Positions 55,769 through 64,000 of a DNA stretch of 64,000 bases are shown here, piece after piece. Source of the DNA: Areca catechu (Eukaryota > Streptophyta > Magnoliopsida > Arecales > Arecaceae); the NCBI GenBank assembly GCA_021397845.1, contig JAHSVC010000031.1, forward strand, positions 2,108,001 to 2,172,000. The letters are read 5' to 3'. A program made the translations under genes and the position numbers. The first letter of the stretch is position 1, and the number at the start of each line of letters is the position of its first letter. The notes under the pieces were generated by a model. That model was not told the DNA's origin. It did not search any database and worked only from the letters and a program-made list of their open reading frames with translations.

Positions 55769-57222
55769 TGATGGGGGACTAATATGTATGCAATTTTTTT
55801 TTGTATGTTTTATATGTGGGGTTGAGTGATTAATTCCTGAATTTTAGATTAAAATAAGTTGTAAGGAATTTTATATGAATTTTAGAAGATCAGCATGTAG
55901 ATTAGGACCTAGAAAAGTCGAAAAGAAGGATCGCCGGGGCTGAGAAGCCTCGGTTAGGGCAAGTTCTCCTACAATAAAACTACTGGAGGTAGAGGGGGTG
56001 TACCTGACAATGTCTGTGAAGATTGTAGCAAAAGGGTCTCTCGTTGCTCGATGGATGCAGCCTGGAAAATCGAGCCAATGACCCGCGGATACCCGACTTT
56101 CTGCTCGGTGATCCGATTGAGGCTTGGCTGGAGTCGTTGGATTCGTAGGAACTCGGGGACCTGTAAATGCCATGTCAGGGGTTAGAAAACTCATAAAGAA
56201 CAAGAAAACAAAGAAAAAATAGCAAGGGAAGGCTTCTTTTGGAGTGGGCATCCAGGGATCTGAGATGCTTGTTGGCAGCAGGAAGATGATTGCAGCACTG
56301 GGAAGAAAAACTCTCGCAAACCCCTTTATGCACACAGTAGGGTATCACACAACTCAATATAAGAACTCAAGATTTTCATTCATCAAAATTCTCCCTTCAT
56401 ACAAGAGGCTAGGGTCCCTTAAATAGACCCTTAACCTTGGGCTCCAAGTAAGGGCACATTTGTCTTTACATGAGAATCCTTTTCCCTCTCAAACCCTAGC
56501 TAGAAAATAAGGAAACATTAGGTAGAAAAAATCCCTAAAATTTCCCTTGACTTGGCCAACACTACAAGGACACCTAGGGGGACGTGTTGGGCTTCTAGGA
56601 GCAGCAAGGGGCCAGCCCAAAGGGGCCCGGGTGCATGGGTTTGGGTCTCTGGAAGCTGGGGTGGCCTGTTACCCAGGTAGCAGGAATATTCCCTGGTATC
56701 TTGCTTCTTAGGGGCTTGGGCTTGGCGCCTGGGCTTGATTTCTTTGGGCTAGGATGCAGATGGACCTCTAAAATCATGGATGCCTTGTCTATGAATATAT
56801 TTTGGCATCTGGAAGGAAATCTGGGCATCTGGAGGGCATCTGCAAGGAATCAGGGTTTCTGATTTTCCTCCTGGGGTCTTCAAATCTTCAAGCTGGGTTG
56901 GACATGGGCTAAACTTCCATGTCTTCAATCTAGTTGGACTTGGTCTTTACTTGTATGATGTGGTCTTGAGTCTTCAGTATGCTTGGATAGGACTCAAAAA
57001 AATAAAATTAGCTCAACATGAGCTGACCAGCATTGGACTGAACTAGCTCAACATGAGCTGACTAGTACAGAACTGAAATAACAACTCAAAATACTCAAAT
57101 AACAACTAAAATAGACTCAGATAAGCTAAGCCCTTATTACAGATGGACTCATAAATTATTGATCAATTTACAGAGGGTTGAAAAGCCTATGTCTTATTCT
57201 GGTGCCTCAGGTGTCCCCACCA
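55769..57222 (-). repeat. 3' LTR of G
   Basis: 1454 bp, plus reading TGATGGGGGACTAATATG to CAGGTGTCCCCACCA. TATA-like box CCCTTAAATAGA (plus text) at 56416-56427. Contains a 154-residue ORF frame (56335-55871). Confidence 0.92.
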
Positions 57223-57760
57223 ATTCTCCCGGGGTGGGAGGAACTCGACCCTGTTGAGTGAAGGTCAGACTGGCTCACATATCTCTCGAGAAGGTCTGGG
57301 TTGAGGCGTTGCAAGTCCTCTCGGGAAATCCATGAATCGTCCACTCTGGCCGGCCTTGCCATCGGACCAGGAAGCGTTGATAGTCATGGCCCTGGGTCAT
57401 GATGGCTTGATCATCCAGGATACGCTCGATCCGTTCTCCTCTCTTAGGCCAAATTTGTTTGTGGATACTCTAGGTTAGGGTCACTCACAATGAAAAGGAA
57501 TAGGTCAAAAGGCCTCACTAGGTATCGCTGCCGGTTCCCTATACTCAACCAGGTCTGTAATATTGAAGGTAGAACTAATGCCTAAATCCGAAGGCAATTC
57601 TAACACCTAGGCATTTGATCCAACCTTCTCTATCACTTTAAAAGGTCCAGCTCTGCGAGCATGAAGCTTCTTTTCAGCCTAAGCCTAACCAAGATAGAAT
57701 CCACTACATCAAATTCTTTAATCCTTCTTCGGGAATTAGCAAGTTTGTTTAAAGATTAGT
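57223..57760 (-). pseudogene. G integrase C-terminus and chromodomain, broken
   Basis: Minus-strand text matches E: DDQAIMTQGHDYQRFLVRWQ near 57430-57370, after a damaged DLVEYREP part near 57560. Small deletions break the chromodomain after RWQG. No integrase core. Confidence 0.75.
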
Positions 57761-57889
57761 GCAGGTGGTGAACATGCTAGGCACATGCAGACTCCTAATA
57801 AATGATGCAAAGGACTCAAACTAACACCTAATAGACTCGACTTTGCATTCCTATCGAAAGAAATTTATTAGACTTTTATGGGCCTAAAC

Positions 57890-59779
57890 CTAAGAGACTA
57901 TAGACTCTCTAGGTCTGACCCTAGTGTGGTGTGCACAAGAGTATTTACAATCGATTCCAAGCAAATGCCAGAGGGTATGCCAGAAGTATAATGCAAACCT
58001 AACATGCGTAATGAATGCATGCAGTACGCTAATCTCAGTTAAATGCAATCTAATAATCCTAGGAATGCTGGAGGTGTCAGGAAATGGCAGAAAATAGGAA
58101 GTGGGTTCAGAATTAGTTTGGTAGGGTAGGGAAAAAGGTTCAAGGTTAGTTGGATAAAGTTTGATATAAGAAGGCATGTCACGGACTAATCCTAGACTAA
58201 TGAGGCTAACCTTACGAGGTTGAGCTATATCTATAGGGTTTGCATAATGGAAGGATGGGTCGCCAATTTCGGGGAAGAGGTCCTTAATGGGAACTATAGG
58301 AGGGGGCTCATCTTGAAGGTATTGATTCAAAGAGATCAGGTCCTTAATAAATTCTTCTGGTTCTTGTATTTTTGGACTAGACTCTATAATTTGGCTCTCC
58401 TCTATGGTTTCCTCAGGTAAGGCTCTAGCAGCAGTACCTAGGTTTTCTTCCTCTATTTGTTCTTCCATTATAGCTTTAGGTTGGATGTGGTCAAGGTCAA
58501 CTAGCTCTGGGTTGGTTTCTACTTGGATATCTACTGGGTCAGCTAATTCTAGGTCTACTAAAGGTGTCTCCTCTTCTCCTTCATACTCATCCACTATGCT
58601 CGCATCAGCTTCATACACTTCCGCGTTAATGTAAGCCTTGTCAATCTCAGGAATGGTTGGAGAAGGTCGGCTAGGGGAAAATTGGCTATGTCCTTGTTTC
58701 TGATTATGGACACTAATCCTAGTAGGTTCAAGTTGCCTAATGGGTAGTGGCTCACTACTGGGCTCGTATTTAGGGGTGCTAATCCTATGGGGTTCAAGTT
58801 GACTAAGAAAAACCTGACTAGTACTAGATTGATACTTAGGGGTTATGGGTTCTCTAGGCTCATAGGACAAGGGTGCAGATCTATGGGTCATGAGATTATA
58901 GGATCTGGGGTCATAGGATTTTGGGTCAGCTCTATGATCAGGTTCTAAGGATGGATCATGATATGGGGTCCTCCTAAGGTTGGGCTCTCTATATGGGTCG
59001 GGATATTGGGTCCTCCTAGGGTTGGACTCCCTATATGGGTCAGAATACTGGGTTCTCCTAGGGTTGGACTCCCTATATGGGTCAGAATATTGGGTTCTCC
59101 TAGGGTTGGACTCCCTATATGGGTCAGAATATTAGGTGTTAGGTCTACTAGGCTCATAGGGTGTGGGTGCATAGGATCTATGATCATGGGATCTAGAGTC
59201 ATAGGATCTAGGTTCATAGGTTATGGATTCATAGGTTCTAGGTTCATAGGATTTGGAGTCATAAGATCTATAGGTTGTAGGTATACTAGGCTTGTAAGGA
59301 GAGGGTAAATAGGATCTATCTTCCTGGTCTATAAAATCCTGATTGGGTCTTCTAGGACTAACCTTAGGGATTGGGTCATGACGATGGGCTCTTCTAGGTT
59401 CAACCTCAAGATATGGATCAGGGTTTGGGGTCCTCCTAGGTTGAGGATTGTAGTACGGGTCAGGATGAGGGGCTCTCCTAGGTTCGACCTCATGGTATAG
59501 ATCTGGATTTGGGGTCCTCCTAGGTTGAGGGGACTCAGGATCTGGATCATACTGTGACCTATGGGTTCTTTGTATGGTCCCTACACGGCCTTCTAACTGG
59601 TCAAACCTGTTGGCAAGATGGTCAATTCTATTGTTGGTTTGGGTACTAGACTGAGTTAACTGGGCCATGGATTGGGTTAGTTGCTCAGTGAGTGCTTTTA
59701 TTTGGGCTTGCAAATTTTTCATGGGTTCAGACATTTGTGAAGGAGGTGGGTGATGTGAAACCCCTAATCTAGTGCTCAT
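57890..59779 (-). pseudogene. G long gag-like ORF with one in-frame stop
   Basis: About 630 codons in one frame from MSTRLG (59779), with a single stop at 59134-59132. Order as in E: coiled-coil start (QAQIKALTEQLTQSMAQLTQ, RIDHLANRFDQLEGRV), 14-residue units (RRTPNPDLYHEVEP, RRAPHPDPYYNPQP and others), an added Ser/Tyr/Arg-rich stretch (YRSYDSKSYEPRTYESITYE), four more units, the acidic part (VDEYEGEEETPLVDLELADP) and the end YFWHTLWHLLG. It is longer than E because of the Ser/Tyr insertion. Only one stop in 1.9 kb suggests fairly recent loss. Confidence 0.72.
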
Positions 59780-60646
59780 GCAAGAATCGATCAGACCGAC
59801 TATAGTTGACTAGACCTAGAGTCCAAACTAGATGCTCAATCAGGGTGGCAAAGTAGCCTATAGTAACCTCGTACTCAGCCAGGCAGGTGTAAGGGGAGTG
59901 TTAGGTCCCTAATTGCCAATCCTAGACACCAATCAGAGATTGGCCAGGTAGGCGGACCAGCACACAATCCCTTCGGGATTGAATCCCTAAACCACCGTTC
60001 TAGACACTGAGCATAAGGCACACACAGGTTAACTTGACACAGTGATCTAACACTAGCCCGGACCCGACCAGTTGGTGTCCCTAGCCCACTAGGACAAATT
60101 AAGTCTAATTAATTTTAGGTTAAGGCTTGGGACTGAATGCAAGGGATGTGGTTTTGGTCTAAGGAGAGGTTATCAACTCCTCCCATTATCTGATATAGCA
60201 AGAGTGCCCTTAAAAGTAAATTATGCAATGATGGCAAGCAGATGAGGATGCAAATTAGGGTTAGATGTTTCTGGTATTTTTGGAGAATATGTAATTTTTT
60301 TTTTTTGGTATTTTTTTGAAATAGAAGAAAACTTGAAAATCATGGCCTAATATGCAAGAAATATACTAAAATTAAAAGATATGCAAAAGATGCTGAACAA
60401 AACCCTAAAACTTCCAAACTTGTCTTGCTGAAAAAAAACAGAGCCAAAAATTTGTATGCTGTATTTTGGCTTGCAGAAAATTCAAAGGCCATAATAAAAT
60501 CTGAGAAAATTTTAAGAATTTCTGTGAATTATTATGAATCCATAAATATAAACTTCAGAATTTTTGGAGTTTTTATTAGGGAGAAATAATTAAACTAACA
60601 GAGCATATACGGACAAAAAAATTATAGAAAACAAGGCCTAATCTAA
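59780..60646 (-). other. G untranslated leader
   Basis: Non-coding as seen, AT-rich toward the PBS; the leader module lies at its gag-proximal end. Confidence 0.6.
59873..60012 (-). promoter_or_regulatory. Shared leader module, G copy
   Basis: Outer stem GGTCC/GGACC (59904-59908 with 59954-59958), inner CCAAT-CAGAG-ATTGG (59929-59943), GTGTCTAGGA beside it, a second GTGTCTAG at about 60000-60007, CCTGGC near 59879-59884. A hairpin AATCC-CTTCG-GGATT lies between. Confidence 0.7.
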
Positions 60647-60658
60647 GCTCTGATACCA
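60647..60658 (-). promoter_or_regulatory. Primer-binding site of G
   Basis: The minus strand reads TGGTATCAGAGC, two bases from the 5' LTR. Confidence 0.85.
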
Positions 60659-60660
60659 AA

Positions 60661-62117
60661 TGATGGGGAACTAATATGCATGCAATTTTTTTTTGTATGT
60701 TTTATATGTGGGGTTTAGTGATTAATTCCCAAATTTTAGACTAAAATAAGTTGTAGGGAATTTTATATGACTTTTAGAAGATCATCATGCAGATTAGGAC
60801 CTAGAAAAGTAGAAAAGAAGGATCGCCGGGGCTGAGAAGCCTCGGTTAGGGCAAGTTCTCCTACAATAAAACTACTGGAGGTAGAGGGGGTGTACCTGAC
60901 AATGTCTGTGAAGATCGCAGCAAAAGGGTCTCTCATTCCTCGATGGATGCGGCCTGGAAAACCGAGCCAAAGACCCGCGGATACCCGGCTTTCTACTCGG
61001 TGATCCGATTGAGGCTTGGCTGGAGTCGTTGGATTCGTAGGAACTCGGGGACCTGTAAACGACCTGTCAGGGGTTAGAAAACTCACAATGGAATAAGAAA
61101 ACAAAGAAAAAATAACAAGGGAAGGCTTCTTTTGGAGTGGGCGTCCAGGGATCTGAGATGCTTGTTGGCAGCAGGAAGATGATTGCAGCACTGGGAAGAA
61201 AAACTCTCGCAAACCCCTTTATGCACACAGCAGGGTATCACACAACTCAATAGAAGAACTCAAGGTTTTCATTCATCAAAATTCTCCCTTCATACAAGAG
61301 GATAGGGTCCCTTAAATAGACCCTTAACCTTGGGCTCCAAGTAAGGGCACATTAGTCTTTACATGAGAATCCTTTTCACTCTCAAACCCTAGCTAGAAAA
61401 TAAGGAAACATTAGGTAGAAAAAATCCTTAAAATTTCTCTTGACTTGGCCAACACTCCAAGGACACCTAGGGGGACGTGTTGGGCTTCTAATAGCAGCAA
61501 GGGGCCGGCCCAAAGGAGTCCGGGTGCATGGGTTTGGGCCTCTAGAAGCTGGGGTGGCCTGGTAGCCATGTAGCAGGAATATTCCCTGGTATCTTGCTTC
61601 TTAAGGGCTTGGGCTAGGCACCTGGGCTTGATTTCTTTGGGATAGGATGCAGATGGACCTCTAAAATCATGGATGCCTTGTTCTATGAATATATTTTGGC
61701 ATCTGGAAGGAAATCTGGGCATCTGGAGGGCATCTGCAAGGAATCAGGGTTTCTGATTTTTCTCTTTGGGTCTTCAAATCTTCAAGCTGGGTTGAACTTG
61801 GGCTAAACATCCATGTCTTCAATCTGGTTAGACTTGGTCTTTACTTGTATGATGTGGTCTTGAGTCTTCAGTATTCTTGGATAGGACTCAAAAAAAATTA
61901 AATTAGCTCAACATGAGCTGACCAGCATTGGACTGAACTAGCTCAACATGAGCTGACTAGTACAGAACTGAAATAACAACTCAAAATACTCAAATAATAA
62001 CTAAAATGGACTCAGATGAGCTAAGCCCTTATTACAGATGGACTCATAAATTATTGATCAATTTACAGAGGGTTGAAAAGCCTCTGTCTTATTCTGGTGC
62101 CTCAGGTGTCCCCACCA
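60661..62117 (-). repeat. 5' LTR of G
   Basis: 1457 bp, aligned end to end with 55769-57222. TATA-like box CCCTTAAATAGA (plus text) at 61309-61320. The 149-residue frame 61212-60763 parallels the one in the other LTR. Confidence 0.92.
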
Positions 62118-62122
62118 ACTAG

Positions 62123-62593
62123 AGTTATTCTTGTTGCTACAAGTTTCAAGGAGATTGAAACTAGTATTGAGATTTGTTGGTGAGCCTTGTATGAAAACCA
62201 ACTTGGTTTATTGGTAAGCCTTAATAAAAACCAACTTGGGTTGTTAGTTAGCCTTGTGAAAACTAACTAGATTTTTGGTTTGCCTTGTGAAAACCAAGGG
62301 ATTTTGATTAGGATGCTTGGAAAACTAATCTACTATAATCAAGGTTGGATTATAGTGAAATTCCTATGGGATACTTGGGGAGTGGATGTTGGTGTTTTGG
62401 GATACGCTGAACCACTATAAAACTTTTATGTTTGTGATTACTATTTACTCCTGCATTTACTTTATAACTTCTGCTGCATAATATTATTGAGCACACAAAT
62501 ACTTTAAAAACACACTAGCACCGAATTTAAATTCATTCAAAAATTTTTAAAACCCAATTCACCCCCCCTGTTGGGTTGCTTTGCTGGGTAATA
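62123..62593 (+). repeat. 5' LTR of A, last piece
   Basis: Resumes A's LTR after G's right TSD with GAGTTATTCTTGTTGCTACAAG. The end, CACCCCCCCTGTTGGGTTGC, matches the reverse of B's LTR end at 31137-31190. The last bases read TAATA where CA is expected. Confidence 0.8.
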
Positions 62594-62595
62594 AG

Positions 62596-62607
62596 TGGTA
62601 CCAGAGC
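62596..62607 (+). promoter_or_regulatory. Primer-binding site of A
   Basis: TGGTACCAGAGC, initiator-Met tRNA type with one mismatch. Confidence 0.78.
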
Positions 62608-62652
62608 CTTGTATTCAACTAAGTAGGTCTAACCGCCTTGAATAAAAGATCT

Positions 62653-63578
62653 ATGGCAGCCCTAATAGTTACTAGTGTTGTTGAGGGTTAAGCCTCAAGT
62701 AGTCAACCATTTCTTAATGGCACAAACTACACATATTGGAAAACACGTATGCGCATTTACATGCATTCTATTGATTATAATATTTGGAAAGTAGTAGTTA
62801 GAGGTCCACATGTTCTTTTTATTATGGTTAATGGCATTTTCATTCCAAAGCTTGAAGAATATTGAGATGAAAATGATATTAAGCAATCTAAGCTTAATGC
62901 CAAAGTAATGAACTTGCTTTATTGTGCATTGGATCCTAGTGAATTCAATAGAGTTTTCACATGTGCATCGGTGAAGAAAATATGGGACACACTTGAGGTT
63001 ACACATTAGGGTACCTATCAAGTGAGAAACACAAAAGTAAATATGCTTGTCCACACATATGAAATGTTTAGAATAGAGCCTAATGAATCCATCACTGATA
63101 TGTACACAAAATTTACTAATAATATTAATAAAATGAGAAGTCTTGGCAAAGTAATGTCTAATGCTAATTTGGTTAACAAAATTCTCAGGTGTTTTCCATC
63201 TTCATGGGATCTAAAGGTAACGGCAATTCAAGAAGCAAAGGATGTTGAAACCCTACCCTTAGAGCAGCTCATTGGTTCACTCATGACCTATGAGTTGAAC
63301 TTAAAGCAAAAAGTAATGGATGCAGACAAAAGAAGAAGACAATTGCTCTCAAATCCACTATACCAAAGGAACCTTCAAGTGAGGAGTCAGAAGAAGGTGA
63401 AGATAAAGATGAGGAGGCTTTAGTGGCTAGGAAATTTAGAAGATTTATGAGGAAGAAGAAGTACTCATACAAAAAGAAGCCACACAAAGAAGAGCCTAGC
63501 AAGGACAAAGGTAAGGACAAAGAAAAAGAAAAGGAAAAGGAGGACCGACCCATTTGTTTTGAATGCAAGAAGCTCGAT
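62653..63578 (+). pseudogene. A gag, broken and cut by H
   Basis: ATG 62653 starts MAALIVTSVVEG, then a stop near 62690. Blocks: NGTNYTYWKTRMRIYMHSID, NLLYCALDPSEFNRV, and an open UBN2-type stretch 63022-63423 (IEPNESITDMYTKFTN, LEQLIGSLMTYEL). After a frame change comes a Lys-rich part and the zinc-knuckle start CFECKK at 63555. The rest of the knuckle is cut off by H at 63579. Closely related to B's gag. Confidence 0.82.
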
Positions 63579-64000
63579 TGGTGCGGGCACCAGACTCAGA
63601 AGAAGACTTCAGAGCTCCATTTGGATCTCTGATTGACATTGCCCGAGAAATTAGGGTTTGTAATAAAGGTTGACCTGGTCAACCAGTTTATTTATTTTAT
63701 TTATTTCTTGAATCACCATTTAAATTTTGTTGAGTCATGTTGACTCGGTGCAAGTCCCAATGTGGTTTCAATTTGGTCCAAAATGGTGCCACATTTCTCT
63801 TCCAATCAACTCAAGGTTCAAGCAAGTGGAGGCCACACTCCAAGCCACACGCCCAGCCACACTCCGAGCACACGCCAGAGTCCAGGAGGCGCCATAGAGG
63901 CATCCCAGTGTCATGGTCCCCACATCCAAAGAAGAAAAAATCAAATTGGAGGCTAAATTAAAGGAGGCGCCCACACCTGCCTAATTTACCTAAGCAAAGA
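63579..64000 (+). mobile_element. Element H: start of a chromovirus-like LTR (leaves the window)
   Basis: TGGTGCGGGCACCAG matches the LTR start of E (TGGTGCGGACACCAG) with one difference and breaks A's gag exactly there. TCGAT (63574-63578) would be the left TSD. The rest is not clearly alignable to E, F or G. The small ORFs here are not supported as genes. Confidence 0.55.

Larger units (their letters stand above)
55769..62117 (-). mobile_element. Element G: non-autonomous chromovirus
   Basis: Minus-strand, 6349 bp: 3' LTR 55769-57222, interior 57223-60660, 5' LTR 60661-62117. TSDs ACTTG (55764-55768) and ACTAG (62118-62122), one mismatch. The uncut target can be read at 32619-32636. The interior holds a long gag-like ORF with one stop and a damaged chromodomain region; there is no protease, RT or RNase H. 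The LTRs are homologous to those of E and to the solo LTR at 24878. Confidence 0.92.

Overview
The window looks like repeat-rich intergenic DNA of a flowering plant. I find no host gene in it. Almost every base can be assigned to LTR retrotransposons nested inside one another. The species cannot be read from the sequence; a large, repeat-rich plant genome fits.

The nesting was rebuilt from LTR ends (TG..CA), primer-binding sites, polypurine tracts and 5-bp target-site duplications (TSDs). The outermost element, A, is a plus-strand SIRE-like Copia whose 5' LTR begins about 45 bases before the window. That LTR is cut into pieces at 1-929, 32604-32636, 55748-55768 and 62123-62593; its gag follows at 62653. 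Inside A's LTR lies B, a minus-strand SIRE-like Copia (930-32598, TSD CTTAT). B contains C1, a minus-strand Copia (3100-22782, TSD CAGGT). C1's 5' LTR contains its sister C2 (12851-22686, TSD CAAAT). B's RNase H also holds a solo chromovirus LTR (24878-26420, TSD CTATC).

Next comes D, a plus-strand Tat-lineage Gypsy (32637-55043). It has gag, protease, RT, two RNase H domains, integrase, tandem-repeat arrays and an antisense ORF. D's 3' LTR contains E, a plus-strand element with a chromodomain but no RT (43142-54107, TSD CTCCT/CTTCT). E's 5' LTR contains F, a minus-strand relative (43436-48612). After D, part of B's LTR and its A flank reappear (55044-55768). G, a third element of the E/F kind, follows (55769-62117, TSD ACTTG/ACTAG). 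H, another chromovirus-like LTR, starts at 63579 inside A's gag zinc knuckle and leaves the window.

All coding regions carry stops, frameshifts or deletions; no element here looks autonomous. The most interesting signals are in the untranslated leaders. (1) A two-stem RNA-like module with a conserved GGTGTCTAG motif is shared by the Copia elements C1 and C2 and the Gypsy elements E, F and G; its outer stem differs in sequence between the superfamilies but still pairs. (2) C1 and C2 carry four successive hairpins with a constant palindromic tip (GTGTACAC) and different stems. (3) C1 and C2 carry a larger two-stem hairpin with compensatory changes. E, F and G also form a non-autonomous lineage that encodes one long unusual protein and keeps only the integrase tail and chromodomain. 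D's unmatched flanks, with a 0.7-kb duplication, fit unequal recombination between two D copies.
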